Shown: positions 23,472 to 33,206, counted from the first letter of the stretch. The stretch: 64,000 nucleotides of DNA from Synergistaceae bacterium (GCA_017470485.1 JAFUYQ010000015.1:1-64000), one strand, 5' to 3'. Made by a program: numbers and translations. The notes: a model not told the origin generated them from the sequence alone.

Positions 23472-24272
23472 TTACGTTAAACCTTCAGCCGGAAGCTGAA
23501 CCCTCGTAATTCCTGAGGCAAGCCCCGACTTGTCGTCAATCTCAACTATCACGCCGTTGAACGCCGCACCGTCTTCGCTCGCTTCAAACTTGCACGGAAG
23601 ACCGTCAATGAATTTCGGCATTACGGATTCGTAGCTCACTCCTAAAATTCCGTCATGGCCGCCCGTCATTCCTGCGTCAGAAATGTATGCCGTACCCTTC
23701 GGGAAAATTCTCTCGTCCGCCGTCTGAACATGCGTATGAGTCCCTACAACTGCGCTGACCCTGCCGTCAAGGTAATAAGCCATTGCCTGTTTCTCGCTCG
23801 TGGCCTCCGCGTGGAAATCAACGAATATCGGAAGGTTATCGCCGCCCTCAGCTTTAAGCTCGTCAATCAGTCTGTCGGCGCACCAAAACGGAGAATCTAT
23901 CGGAGGCATGAACACCTGACCTTCAAGGTTAATGATTCCGAGTTTCTTCCCTTTGCGTTCGATTATCCCATGACCTCTGCCGGGACATGACGGAGGATAA
24001 TTGGCCGGTCTGAAAACTCTCGTTTCAGCGTCAAGAACCGTGAAAAATAAAGGCTTATCCCAGATGTGATTGCCCGAAGTCATAGCGTCAACGCCGAGTT
24101 CAATGAAGCTGTCGAAAATTCTGTCGGTCATTCCTTTTCCGTGAGCGGCATTCTCGCAGTTGATGAGAACGAAATCAAAACTTCCGTATTCGCGCTTCAA
24201 TATGGGAAGTGAATACTCAAGAGTCTTTCTTCCCGTATTCCATGCGACATCGCCCGAAAATAATATTCTCAT
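23472..24272 (-). CDS. ymdB: YmdB-family metallophosphoesterase (2',3'-cAMP/cGMP phosphodiesterase)
   Basis: A 266-residue calcineurin-like phosphoesterase of the TIGR00282/YmdB family. Metal-site motifs are RILFSGDVAWNTGR, NCENAAHG, TSGNHIWD, FVDFHAEATSEK and VVGTHTHVQTADERI. In Bacillus YmdB hydrolyses 2',3'-cyclic nucleotides and is linked with RNase Y. Here it starts inside the rny stop codon (ATGA), the conserved rny-ymdB pair. Confidence 0.93.
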   Translation of the reverse strand: MRILFSGDVAWNTGRKTLEYSLPILKREYGSFDFVLINCENAAHGKGMTDRIFDSFIELGVDAMTSGNHIWDKPLFFTVLDAETRVFRPANYPPSCPGRGHGIIERKGKKLGIINLEGQVFMPPIDSPFWCADRLIDELKAEGGDNLPIFVDFHAEATSEKQAMAYYLDGRVSAVVGTHTHVQTADERIFPKGTAYISDAGMTGGHDGILGVSYESVMPKFIDGLPCKFEASEDGAAFNGVIVEIDDKSGLASGITRVQLPAEGLT

Positions 24273-25801
24273 TTCGCGAACTCCGATGCCTTAGTCTCGC
24301 GCGAAACGCTGACTTTTATCTGCCCGGGATATTTCAGTTCGGCCTCGACTCTTCTTGCGATGTCGAACGCGAGTTTATGAACAGTTCCGTCATCGGTCTT
24401 GTCGGAGCTGAGAACTACGCGGACTTCACGGCCTGCCTGCATAGCGTAAGCCTTAGTAACTCCGCTGAAGCTCTGAGCGATTTCCTCAAGTTTTTCGAGC
24501 CTCTTTATGTAAGCGTCAAGGCTCTCGCGTCTTGCGCCCGGTCTTGAGGCACTTATAGCGTCGGCAACGGAAACGATGACTTCATAGACTGAACTGACTT
24601 CGAGATTGTCATGATGTGAGGCGATACAGCTTACGATTTCGGGGCGTTCGCCGAGTCTCCGCGCGAGGTCTGCGCCGATTTCGGCGTGAGGGCCTTCGGT
24701 CTGGCGGTCGATAGCTTTTCCGATGTCGTGAAGGAGGCCTGCTCTTCTCGCGAGTTCCTCATCAAGTCCGAGTTCGGCGGCAATGATTCCGGCGATCTGA
24801 GCGACTTCCATGCTGTGAGCAAGAACGTTCTGGCCGTAGCTGAATCTGAATTTGAGCTGTCCGATTGTGCGGACAAGTTCATTGCTCATGTTCTTGATTC
24901 CGAGTTCGAGTATTACGTTCTCGCCCTCGCTAATCATTTCCTCGTCAATATCCCTTGCGGCTTTCTCGATTAGCTCCTCGATTCTCGCCGGGTGAATGCG
25001 TCCGTCAACGACAAGGCGTTCCATAGCGCGTCTGGCAATCTCGCGTCTTATCGGGTCAAAACTTGAGAGGGTTACGGCTTCGGGGGTGTCGTCAATGATT
25101 AAGTCAACGCCTGTGAGGCTCTCGAACGTTCTGATGTTACGTCCTTCGCGCCCGATTATGCGTCCTTTCATTTCTTCTGAGGGGAGCGGAACGACACTTA
25201 TGCTTGATTCTCCTGCGCTTTCTGAGGCACACCGCTGCATTGCGCCGATGATGATGTCGCGGGCTTTTCTTTCTGCTTCACGGACGTATTGTTCTTCAAG
25301 CTCTTTGAGACGAAGACCTAAGAAGTGTTTAGCGTCGTCCTCAGTTCTTCTGATGAGGACTTCCTGAGCTTCTTCCTTAGTCATGGAGGCGATTTCCTGA
25401 AGTTTAACTTCCTGCTGCTGAATAGCATTTTCGAGGTCGGAGCGTCTTTTTTCGAGTTCTTCGTGCTTTGATTTCAGCTCGTCTTCTCTGCGCGTAACGC
25501 GGTCTAATTTCTTGTCGATATTTTCTTCCTTCTGCTCCAGCTTCCGTTCAGTGCGCTGAATTTCGATTCTGCGTTCCTTGATGTCCTTCTGAGCTTCCTG
25601 ACGAAGACGGTTTACTTCTTCGCGTGTCTCGGAGATTTTGGCCTGTTTAATGCGTTCGGAACTGTCTTCAGCTTCTTTGAGCATATCGGAGATCTGAGTT
25701 TTCACGCCGTTGACTCTGGAATTGTCCCATGCTCTCAGAACCGCGAAACTTAATCCGGAGCCGGCAATGAATGAGAATAATGCCAACACAACAAACTGCA
25801 T
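24269..25801 (-). CDS. rny: Ribonuclease Y
   Basis: A 510-residue endoribonuclease that starts mRNA decay at the membrane. An N-terminal membrane helix (MQFVVLALFSFIAGSGLSFA) is followed by a long coiled coil (to about residue 180), a KH domain (GRIIGREGRNIRTFESLTGV) and an HD domain (GLLHDIGKAIDRQ). ATG 25801 was chosen because the membrane helix starts at once and AAAGGA lies upstream. Length and order match the family. Confidence 0.95.
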   Translation of the reverse strand: MQFVVLALFSFIAGSGLSFAVLRAWDNSRVNGVKTQISDMLKEAEDSSERIKQAKISETREEVNRLRQEAQKDIKERRIEIQRTERKLEQKEENIDKKLDRVTRREDELKSKHEELEKRRSDLENAIQQQEVKLQEIASMTKEEAQEVLIRRTEDDAKHFLGLRLKELEEQYVREAERKARDIIIGAMQRCASESAGESSISVVPLPSEEMKGRIIGREGRNIRTFESLTGVDLIIDDTPEAVTLSSFDPIRREIARRAMERLVVDGRIHPARIEELIEKAARDIDEEMISEGENVILELGIKNMSNELVRTIGQLKFRFSYGQNVLAHSMEVAQIAGIIAAELGLDEELARRAGLLHDIGKAIDRQTEGPHAEIGADLARRLGERPEIVSCIASHHDNLEVSSVYEVIVSVADAISASRPGARRESLDAYIKRLEKLEEIAQSFSGVTKAYAMQAGREVRVVLSSDKTDDGTVHKLAFDIARRVEAELKYPGQIKVSVSRETKASEFAK

Positions 25802-25951
25802 AATATTTCTTTTATCCTTTCTATAAACATCAATAATGAAATTTATTCCCAAAATAAGAAGGGGTGCTGATTTCAATCTCGTTATTGGGCAGATATAAAG
25901 AAATTCTACATTTTTACGGGGCGTTTAACAAGCCGGAAAGTTAAAATTTAT

Positions 25952-27049
25952 TCATGAGCGTCTGTAAATTTCAGTGAACATGTCAACAGCTGTCTCCAGA
26001 ATATTATCATTGAAGTCGTAATTACCCGTGTGAATCGCAGGATAGTCCCCGCCGTTCCCGATGTAGAAAATCGCTCCGTGTATCTGCTTCGTGTAACGTC
26101 CGAAATCCTCTGAGGCTCTTATCGGTTCGGCCATGTCAATGACATCTAAGCCGAGTGATTTTGCAGAAGCCCTTACGGTTTCGACGCACTGGGAATCGCT
26201 TGAGGTATCGGGGAAATAATCGCTTGCATTCTTCGTAAGTGTCATTGAACGCGAGGCGGCTAACTCCTCAGCTCTAGTTATAATTCCGTTGAAGGCTTTC
26301 CGCATTTCGGACTCTGTTTCGGCACGGACAGTCAATGAGATTTCACCCTCGCCCGGCGAAATTCCGAAGTTCTTTCCGCCGACGTTAATATTTACGATTG
26401 TGCAGAAGATTCCGTCCTTCATGGCCTCGATTTCTCTCACTAGTTCCGCGATTGCATAGGCCGGATTGATACCTTTTTCGGGTTCGCTTGCGTGAGAAGT
26501 TCTGCCGGTGAATCTCAAAGTTATACCGGCTGAAGCGAACTGACAGACTCCATTTTTGACAACTATGCTTTTCTCAGGCCAGCCGCTCCAGTTGTGGAAT
26601 GCGTAAATCTCGCTGATGCTGCGTTCGCGGAGGAGGCTTGAACATTCACGCGCACCGGCACCGGTTTCTTCGGCGTGCTGAAAGATGAGGTAGACCGAGC
26701 GGTTCACGGGCATTGATTCGAGTTCGAGGGCGAGTCCGCATAATGCTGAACTGTGTCCGTCATGGCCGCACTTGTGGGAGACGTTGGGATTCTTAGAGGC
26801 GTAAGGCAGCGAGATTGCCTCGTCCATCGGCAGAGCGTCCATGTCTGCGCGGAATGCTATTGCCTTTGTCCCCTCAACGTAGCGCGAGGCGTAGAACCAT
26901 TTTCCGCAGTCGATAACGGCAAGTCTCGTGTTGGCCTCGATGAAGTTCATGAGTTTACGTTTTGTTGAGGCTTCACAGCCTGAGAGTTCAGGATATTCGT
27001 GAAGCTCATGGCGCAGTTCGATAATCTTCTGTAAATTTTCTTTATTCAT
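25952..27049 (-). CDS. M20-family metallo-amidohydrolase
   Basis: A 365-residue zinc-dependent peptidase/amidohydrolase of the M20 (hippurate hydrolase-like) family. Zinc-site motifs are FRADMDALPMDE, SHKCGHDGHSSAL, HAEETGAGA and, in the C-terminus, IHTGNYDFND. It likely removes acyl groups from N-acyl amino acids. The start overlaps the stop of the chromate-transporter gene by 4 nt, so it is part of that operon. Confidence 0.9.
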   Translation of the reverse strand: MNKENLQKIIELRHELHEYPELSGCEASTKRKLMNFIEANTRLAVIDCGKWFYASRYVEGTKAIAFRADMDALPMDEAISLPYASKNPNVSHKCGHDGHSSALCGLALELESMPVNRSVYLIFQHAEETGAGARECSSLLRERSISEIYAFHNWSGWPEKSIVVKNGVCQFASAGITLRFTGRTSHASEPEKGINPAYAIAELVREIEAMKDGIFCTIVNINVGGKNFGISPGEGEISLTVRAETESEMRKAFNGIITRAEELAASRSMTLTKNASDYFPDTSSDSQCVETVRASAKSLGLDVIDMAEPIRASEDFGRYTKQIHGAIFYIGNGGDYPAIHTGNYDFNDNILETAVDMFTEIYRRS

Positions 27050-27591
27050 AGTCCCATCACCCCAAATAAAATTATTCCGGCAGCAGCACTCAGCATTAAC
27101 ACTTTAGGAATCGACATCTTGAATTTCAGAAGCAGAACCAAATCCGCAATTCCCAATAACGCCGAAGGTATATTAATTCTTCCTGCCTCAGCGTAATTCA
27201 CAAGCACTAAGTCAACAACTACTCCGGCCACCATTCCGACACACGCAGGACGAACGCCCGTCATAATTTCGCCGAGCCTCTTGTTTTCCCTAAAGTGGTC
27301 AAAGAATACCGCCGCCACCGCACACAGTGTATATGTCGGACTTAATGCCCCCATGTTAGCAATGAATGCTCCGGCGAGTCCTGCCGCCCTCATTCCTGCG
27401 AATGTCGCGCAGTTCAACCCAAGAGGGCCGGGAGTCATCTCGGCAATCGCTACAATGTCCGAAACTTCATGAGCAGTCATCCAGCCGTGAGAGATCATTT
27501 CACCTGAAATCAACGGAATCATTGAAAGCCCTCCGAAACTCGTGAAGCCTATCTTTACGAAGCTCCAGAATAATTCAAGCAGTAATATCAT
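27046..27591 (-). CDS. Chromate transporter half-protein (CHR family), second subunit
   Basis: A 181-residue membrane protein, one half of a two-gene short-chain CHR transporter. The family motif appears as FVKIGFTSFGGLSMIPLI and EMTPGPLGLNCATFAG. I chose ATG 27591 (MILLLELFWSF) since upstream in-frame sequence belongs to the neighbouring gene. It overlaps the preceding half by 4 nt and the M20 gene by 4 nt. Substrate may be chromate or another anion. Confidence 0.88.
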   Translation of the reverse strand: MILLLELFWSFVKIGFTSFGGLSMIPLISGEMISHGWMTAHEVSDIVAIAEMTPGPLGLNCATFAGMRAAGLAGAFIANMGALSPTYTLCAVAAVFFDHFRENKRLGEIMTGVRPACVGMVAGVVVDLVLVNYAEAGRINIPSALLGIADLVLLLKFKMSIPKVLMLSAAAGIILFGVMGL

Positions 27592-28145
27592 TTTGCCTCC
27601 CCTCCCTTTCTCTCGTAATACTCGCAGATAATCAATCCCAGCACAGCCCCTATCACTACGAGCCATACGGGACTCATTCTCAGGAAGAAATAAAATCCGA
27701 ACATCGCCGCCGCTATCACGTAACATGGAGGCAGCTTGAAAGCACTCTTAATCATTCCCATCAATGCGCTGAGTATTACGGGGGCTACGGCAGTTCTAAT
27801 ACCTCTCATTGCAGAAGCTACCCAGATGTTATCCTGAAAGGCCGTGTAAAAACTCGTTATCATTATCAGAATTATCATCGGTACTGTTATCATTCCGAAC
27901 ATACACGCTATACCGCCCCAGAATCCTGCCATTCTATGTCCGAAAAACATCGCTATATTTCCTATCATCGTTCCGGGAAGCGAACGGCCTATGCTTGTTA
28001 TGTCGAGCAGTTCTTCATCAGTGATGATTTTTTCGCGCTTAACATATAATTCCCTCATCTGCGCTACAATGCTCCAGCCCCCTCCGAAAGTAAACGCACC
28101 GAATTTCAGAAATTCCATGTAAAGTTTCAACAGCATTAATTTCAC
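27588..28145 (-). CDS. Chromate transporter half-protein (CHR family), first subunit
   Basis: A 185-residue membrane protein, homologous to the adjoining half: FLKFGAFTFGGGWSIVAQM and ITSIGRSLPGTMIGNIAMFFG carry the GxxTFGGG and PG motifs. Paired, oppositely oriented halves form one transporter in this family. It starts 6 nt after the mutS2 stop, so it is in the same operon. Confidence 0.88.
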   Translation of the reverse strand: MKLMLLKLYMEFLKFGAFTFGGGWSIVAQMRELYVKREKIITDEELLDITSIGRSLPGTMIGNIAMFFGHRMAGFWGGIACMFGMITVPMIILIMITSFYTAFQDNIWVASAMRGIRTAVAPVILSALMGMIKSAFKLPPCYVIAAAMFGFYFFLRMSPVWLVVIGAVLGLIICEYYERKGGEAK

Positions 28146-28151
28146 ACTTCC

Positions 28152-30506
28152 TCACTTGAACTCAACTATCGTAACTCCGTAACCGCCCTCGCCCTCAACG
28201 CCGAGACGATAGCTTTTCACATAGTTCAGCCTCGATAACAGCGCATGAACTTCGCGCCTCAAAATTCCCTCGCCCCTTCCGTGAATTACAGTAACAACTG
28301 AGTGATTAGACCTGTAAGCCTTATCGAGGTAGTTAGCGACTAACGGCATTGCCTCAGCAACAAGCATTCCGCGAACCATGATTGATGACGGGACACTCTC
28401 AGGCTTGGGCAGTTTCGTTGTGTCAGTCGGAGGAGCGGCGACCTGAGCTTTTTTGTCTGTGGCAATCAGCTGGCTTAACGGCACATCAACGCTCATAGGG
28501 CCAGCGGTCATGTAGGCGCGTCCGTTTCGGATTTCGTTTATGATTCCGACTATACCGCTTCCGGCCACCATAGCTGTTACGCCGGGAGCAGGGACAAAGG
28601 GTTTAGGGCTGTTCTCAATTTCACGCTCGGTTCGTTTCTGATGGCGTTTGTCGATTACCCCTCTTAATGTTTTGAGTTCTCTACGTTTCACGTTGTAACC
28701 TTTACGCGCAATATCACGCGCAGATTCTTCAATGCTCCTTATGATTTCTTTTGAAGTTTCTTCGGCCTGCGAGATGAATTTCTCAGCTTTTCTGTCAGCG
28801 GCCTGCATGATTTTGTCGCGCTGAATGTCTATCTCCTTGACTCTGCTCTGGTATGCCTGCTTTAGAGTCTCAGCCTCCTTCATGGCCGAATGTACCTGAC
28901 GTTCGGCAGTGTCTAAAGCTGCTTTGCGCTCGTTGAGTTCGCTCATTATGTCTTCAGCCGTAACCTCGCGCGAATCTAATTCACCCTGTGCAAGCCTCAA
29001 TACTTCCTCCGGCATTCCGTAGCGTCTTGCGATTAACAGTGCGCTGCTCCTTCCGGGTATACCCATCAAGAGTCTGTAAGTCGGCTGGAGCTTCTCGATG
29101 TCGAACTCCATGCTTGCAGTCTCTACTCCGTCAGTCATGAGAGCGTACTGCTTTATTGGATTGTGATGGGTAGTGGCGAGGGTGATACAGCCTTTCTCTT
29201 TGAGCGTCCGAAGAATCGCTACGCCTAACGCCGCGCCCTCATGAGGGTCAGTCCCTGCTCCGAGTTCGTCAAGCAGTACGAAAGATGAGTCAGTCGAGTT
29301 CTTGAGAATGTTAATGATTTTCTGCAAGTGCGCGCTGAATGTCGATAAATTCTGCTCTATGCTCTGTTCGTCGCCTATATCCTCGTAAATTTCATCGAAC
29401 GTCCCGATGACAGTACCGTCCCTCGCAGGCAAAGGAAGCCCAAGCCATGCCATAGCGATAAGAACTCCTGCGGTCTTGAGGGTAACGGTTTTACCGCCTG
29501 TGTTAGAGCCTGTGATAACGAGGGTGCTGAAATTTTCGCCGCATGACACCGAAACAGGTACGGCCTTATCCTTTAACATCGGGTGTCTTGCGTCAACGAG
29601 GCGGAAGAATTTTTTTGCGGTCAATTCTGGAATGACCCAGTGCTTGTTACGGATTAAATCATCGCAGACGCACAGCAAATCCAAAGTACCTATGACTCTC
29701 TCGGCGTTAATGACAGCGTTCTCACGGGACAAAATACTTTTTGTGAGGGCAAGAAGAATCAATCTTTCCTCGTCCTGCTCGTCCTTAGTCTTGATGATGA
29801 GTTCGTTGTTGACGCGCGAGAGGGCTTTAGGCTCCATGTAGACTGAATTTCCTGATGCTGAACGTTCAACGGCCAGTCCCGGAAAACGGTTGATGTATTC
29901 CTGACGAACCAGCATAAGGAATCTTCCTTCGCGCCATGAAAGCGAGCGTTCCTGTAACATGTTGGTGATGTCCGAGTCCTCAAAGAGTTTCTGAGCGATT
30001 CTTCTGCCGTTGCGTTTAAGGTTCTCAAGTTCCTCGCGTATGACTGCGAGTTTAGGCGAGGCGTTATCAGCCAGTCTTCCCGAATCCTCTATGACGTTAA
30101 GCGACTCAATCTCCGGCGAAAAATCCCCTATTCCACGTCTGAGAGCGTTAATACTCCCGTAACCCTCTGAAGATTCAGCGAGGCCGTCCCTGATTCGTTT
30201 GGCACAGTTCAGAACGGCTCTGACCTTCAAGAGTTCCTCGCCTGAGAGGATACCGCTCTTCTTGGCGTTCGGGAACATCGGCGATACTGCCTCGAGTCCT
30301 GCATTGAAGGCAAATTCGCCGTTATGGTCGGTTAAGTCAAGCCATTCGCGGAGTAATTTCTCACGTTCGCGGAGTGAGTCATAATTTTCGGCAGGAGTAA
30401 GCGAGTCCAAAATTAACTCCCCTAATCCGCCTCGTAATTTTTCACGGAAGGGGAGCAAATTTTTCTCAAGCTCTAATATTTCTGCAACGCTTTCAGCTAT
30501 CCGCAT
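28152..30506 (-). CDS. mutS2: MutS2 (recombination-suppressing/ribosome-rescue ATPase)
   Basis: A 784-residue MutS2. Walker A is ITGSNTGGKTVTLKT, Walker B lies in SFVLLDELGAGTDPHEGAA, followed by ATTHHNPIKQYA. A coiled-coil arm runs at about residues 510-610 and a Smr endonuclease domain is at the C-terminus (VTVIHGRGEGILRREVHALL). The usual LDLRG motif at the start of Smr reads IMVRG here. MutS2 splits collided ribosomes or inhibits recombination in other bacteria. The start follows cvpA without a gap. Confidence 0.95.
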   Translation of the reverse strand: MRIAESVAEILELEKNLLPFREKLRGGLGELILDSLTPAENYDSLREREKLLREWLDLTDHNGEFAFNAGLEAVSPMFPNAKKSGILSGEELLKVRAVLNCAKRIRDGLAESSEGYGSINALRRGIGDFSPEIESLNVIEDSGRLADNASPKLAVIREELENLKRNGRRIAQKLFEDSDITNMLQERSLSWREGRFLMLVRQEYINRFPGLAVERSASGNSVYMEPKALSRVNNELIIKTKDEQDEERLILLALTKSILSRENAVINAERVIGTLDLLCVCDDLIRNKHWVIPELTAKKFFRLVDARHPMLKDKAVPVSVSCGENFSTLVITGSNTGGKTVTLKTAGVLIAMAWLGLPLPARDGTVIGTFDEIYEDIGDEQSIEQNLSTFSAHLQKIINILKNSTDSSFVLLDELGAGTDPHEGAALGVAILRTLKEKGCITLATTHHNPIKQYALMTDGVETASMEFDIEKLQPTYRLLMGIPGRSSALLIARRYGMPEEVLRLAQGELDSREVTAEDIMSELNERKAALDTAERQVHSAMKEAETLKQAYQSRVKEIDIQRDKIMQAADRKAEKFISQAEETSKEIIRSIEESARDIARKGYNVKRRELKTLRGVIDKRHQKRTEREIENSPKPFVPAPGVTAMVAGSGIVGIINEIRNGRAYMTAGPMSVDVPLSQLIATDKKAQVAAPPTDTTKLPKPESVPSSIMVRGMLVAEAMPLVANYLDKAYRSNHSVVTVIHGRGEGILRREVHALLSRLNYVKSYRLGVEGEGGYGVTIVEFK

Positions 30507-31034
30507 TTACATTCCGCCCGTCAGCGCCCTGAAATCAATCAGTCCGTGTTCCTGAAGCAAATCCCTTATGAACGGCCATACCTGCGACGCACCTTTCATG
30601 AACCAGCTTTCGTCCAGCCAGTCAGTAGGAATTATTTTCGGGAACGATGAAAGTAACGCATAGACAAGTATTGTGATGAAACAAGCCTTTATGAGGCCGA
30701 CAATCATTCCGAAAATGTGGTCAGTAACCGAGAGCTTTGTAACTTTTACGACGAACGAGAGAATGAAACCGATTACGGCGAAGATGATTTGAACAATGAA
30801 GAAGATTGCGAGCGCACAGGCCAATGACAATATAGTTCTGTCAAAGGCAGGGTCATTGATGTAGCGCGAGGCAAGTTCTACCGCAGGATCCACGAATTTC
30901 CACGCGCAGAACGTACTCACGAAGAAACCTACAAGACCGATAACCTCGCCCGAAAAACCGTTGACTAATCCCCTGTAGAGAAAGAATATGAGGATTATAC
31001 CCAACACAGCATCGACAATAAATGCAGCATTCAT
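30507..31034 (-). CDS. cvpA: CvpA-family membrane protein
   Basis: A 175-residue protein with four hydrophobic segments: IVDAVLGIILIFFLYRGLVNG is the typical opening, then GEVIGLVGFFVSTFCAWKF, ILSLACALAIFFIVQIIF and IFGMIVGLIKACFITILVY. The family is linked with colicin V production and envelope homeostasis. It lies immediately before mutS2, a common gene order. Confidence 0.88.
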   Translation of the reverse strand: MNAAFIVDAVLGIILIFFLYRGLVNGFSGEVIGLVGFFVSTFCAWKFVDPAVELASRYINDPAFDRTILSLACALAIFFIVQIIFAVIGFILSFVVKVTKLSVTDHIFGMIVGLIKACFITILVYALLSSFPKIIPTDWLDESWFMKGASQVWPFIRDLLQEHGLIDFRALTGGM

Positions 31035-31056
31035 AATAAAAATTCCGCCTTTCTGA

Positions 31057-31683
31057 TTAATTCACGCCTTGAGGGGCGCGGTAATAGCATATTTTAAGCG
31101 AAGAGGGGCTTACAGAGGAATCAATTTTATTCTGAGCAATCTCACACAGCGATAATACATCAGGCTTAACCCTCGTCATTACAACGTCAAGCCCAGTGCG
31201 TTCGGGGTCGTCAGAAATCGTAACAGCGTCAGGATTTTCACGAAGCCAATCACGAACCGCCTCATGAGAATATTCACCGGCCTCCAGAAATCCATCGCAC
31301 GAGGCGTATACGAAGCCATGCCCTGCGTAAATGACCGTTAGAATTTTTTGTGATGAGTCTGAGTTTTCTTTCCTGAACGTGAACGGGAGCATTTCGAGAG
31401 TTGAAACCGGAATGATTTTAGCCCCCGAAGCGTAGGCCAAGCCTGTTACGTAAGCTGCGCCGACTCTGATTCCTGTGAAGTAGCCCGGCCCGTTAGTGAG
31501 GGCGATATAGTCGAGGTTGTCCCATTGAAGGTTTGCTGAGGCCATGAGATGTTCACAGATTTTAGGAAGCTCAGCGGTCTGAGTTCGTCCTAAATCCTCC
31601 TGAACATGGCCGCTGATTACTCCGTCAATCATCAGAGCAGCTCCAGTTAATTTCAAACAGCAGTCAACAGCTAACATGTTCAT
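31057..31683 (-). CDS. tsaB: tRNA threonylcarbamoyladenosine biosynthesis protein TsaB
   Basis: A 208-residue ASKHA-fold protein. The nucleotide-fold starts are MLAVDCCLKLTGAAL and the conserved IALTNGPGYFTGIRVGAAYV. TsaB pairs with TsaD and TsaE to make t6A at position 37 of ANN-decoding tRNAs. It overlaps tsaE by 4 nt. Confidence 0.93.
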   Translation of the reverse strand: MNMLAVDCCLKLTGAALMIDGVISGHVQEDLGRTQTAELPKICEHLMASANLQWDNLDYIALTNGPGYFTGIRVGAAYVTGLAYASGAKIIPVSTLEMLPFTFRKENSDSSQKILTVIYAGHGFVYASCDGFLEAGEYSHEAVRDWLRENPDAVTISDDPERTGLDVVMTRVKPDVLSLCEIAQNKIDSSVSPSSLKICYYRAPQGVN

Positions 31684-32117
31684 GATGAAACAGCCCTTTC
31701 AATTTTAATTTCCCGTTCATTCTCACTGAGCGCACGGAAATATATCCTTACTGCGTCAGACGGAGGATTTGCCCAGCGTTCCGGCCATTCGACAAAGACA
31801 ACAGCGTCATCGCTTCCTGCGTATTCGTCAAGGCCGATGGCGTTCACCCCTTCGGAGTCGAGACGGTATAAATCGGCGTGGACGACATAAAATCCTGACT
31901 GTGATTCGTATTCGTTGATGAGAGTGAACGATGGACTTCTTACGCCGGCAATGCCTAATGCCTCGCCGACTCCCCTCACAAAAACAGTCTTCCCTGCGCC
32001 TAAATCACCGTCAAGAAGAATGACCGTTCCGCCCTTCAGAGTCTCCGCAAATTTCCGGCCAAGTCCGCGAGTCTCGTCCTCAGAATGCGAGATATGAGTC
32101 TCTGAGTTAATCTTCAT
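31680..32117 (-). CDS. tsaE: tRNA threonylcarbamoyladenosine biosynthesis ATPase TsaE
   Basis: A 145-residue P-loop ATPase with VILLDGDLGAGKTVFVRGVG, the conserved RSPSFTLINEYES, and the DLYRLD and FVEWPERW motifs. It powers the TsaBDE complex. It overlaps tsaB by 4 nt. Confidence 0.95.
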   Translation of the reverse strand: MKINSETHISHSEDETRGLGRKFAETLKGGTVILLDGDLGAGKTVFVRGVGEALGIAGVRSPSFTLINEYESQSGFYVVHADLYRLDSEGVNAIGLDEYAGSDDAVVFVEWPERWANPPSDAVRIYFRALSENEREIKIERAVSS

Positions 32118-32373
32118 GATTCTGTGAGTGCTTTCTTTTTTCCGAACGGTGCTTCATTATCACTCGGAGTACAACGCATGAGACAGCGAATATCACCGCG
32201 AATAAAACCGTCTTCGGAATCTCAATGTCCGTCCCTGTCGAACGGCTTATACCGAAGATGAAAGCTACAGCCATTCCGAAACTGAGAACGCTCATGAAGA
32301 GTCCGCGTCTTCTGATGTCCTCAGTCTTTCGGATTTCAGCGTCCCAGTCAACGCGCTTTCGTGGAGTTCTCAT
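32107..32373 (-). CDS. Small two-helix membrane protein, 88 residues
   Basis: An unrecognised protein with a charged N-terminus (MRTPRKRVDWDAEIRKTEDI), two membrane helices (GLFMSVLSFGMAVAFIFGIS and TVLFAVIFAVSCVVLRVIM) and a basic tail (KHRSEKRKHSQN). It overlaps nnrD by 4 nt and tsaE by 11 nt, so it is a real member of the operon. Confidence 0.78.
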   Translation of the reverse strand: MRTPRKRVDWDAEIRKTEDIRRRGLFMSVLSFGMAVAFIFGISRSTGTDIEIPKTVLFAVIFAVSCVVLRVIMKHRSEKRKHSQNHED

Positions 32374-33206
32374 TTCCCTGACCTCAGAGCATGAATTACT
32401 TTCCTCAGAGTGTTTGCGATTTCGGAGGCAAGTACACCGTCAACGCCCTCGCGCGAAAGAAGTTCCCCTGCAAGACCGTGAATTGACGCTCCCAGAACAG
32501 CCGCGTCAAAAGCCTCAAGCCCTCCTGCAAGAAACGCCCCGATACACCCCGAAAGCACATCGCCCGAACCCGGCACAGAAAGTTCTGCCCCTCCGTAAGG
32601 AATCTCCTCGAATTTTCCGCCCGAAGCCACGAGCGTATGATGACCCTTCAGAACGACACAGCCCCACCGCTCGGAGAGTTCACGAACTGCTCCTGCGCGG
32701 TCTGCCCTGACATCATCGGGAGTTATTCCGAGTAACCGCCCTGCCTCGCCCTCATGAGGAGTGAGAACTGAGTCAGTACGGGGCTTGAGGTTATCCTTCG
32801 AGACAGCAAGGGCATTCAGTCCGTCCCCGTCAACGACAATTTTTTCCGGCCATTCACGCCACATTCTTGATGTGAAAATTTCAGCGGCTACACTCCTGTC
32901 GAGGCCCGGCCCTATAACGAGGGCATCAATATTCTTCTGTGAAAGAGCGAGTTCCTTCCACCTGAATGTGTCATCGTCAAAACAGTAAATCACTTCGGGA
33001 AGCCTTGCTGCACAGAACGAACATACTCCCTGCAACGACAGCATTGTTACTACCCCTGCACCGCTCCTTAAAGCCCCCAGTGCGCTGAGAGCAGGAGCAC
33101 CCGGATAACGCACCGAGCCTCCTGCGATTAACACCCTTCCCCTGTTTCCCTTGTGCATGTCTTCGGGACGCTGGGGGAGTAATTTTCTTAGTTCTTCAGC
33201 TTTCAT
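32370..33206 (-). CDS. nnrD: ADP-dependent NAD(P)H-hydrate dehydratase
   Basis: A 278-residue ribokinase-fold enzyme (YjeF C-terminal domain/CARKD) that repairs hydrated NAD(P)H. Motifs are GRVLIAGGSVRYPGAP, GPGLDRS, VVDGDGLNAL, LTPHEGEAGRLLG and the catalytic GSGDVLSGCIGAFL. The epimerase domain NnrE, usually fused at the N-terminus, is absent and not nearby. Confidence 0.94.
   Translation of the reverse strand: MKAEELRKLLPQRPEDMHKGNRGRVLIAGGSVRYPGAPALSALGALRSGAGVVTMLSLQGVCSFCAARLPEVIYCFDDDTFRWKELALSQKNIDALVIGPGLDRSVAAEIFTSRMWREWPEKIVVDGDGLNALAVSKDNLKPRTDSVLTPHEGEAGRLLGITPDDVRADRAGAVRELSERWGCVVLKGHHTLVASGGKFEEIPYGGAELSVPGSGDVLSGCIGAFLAGGLEAFDAAVLGASIHGLAGELLSREGVDGVLASEIANTLRKVIHALRSGK

Noticed and set aside
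24209-24973. Several open frames antisense to rny and ymdB
   Set aside because: They are mirror images of Glu/Arg-rich coding sequence with no start signals.
32107-32373. A holin-like or toxin role for the 88-residue two-helix protein
   Set aside because: It is embedded with overlaps in a housekeeping operon (nnrD, tsaE), and nothing else points to a toxin.
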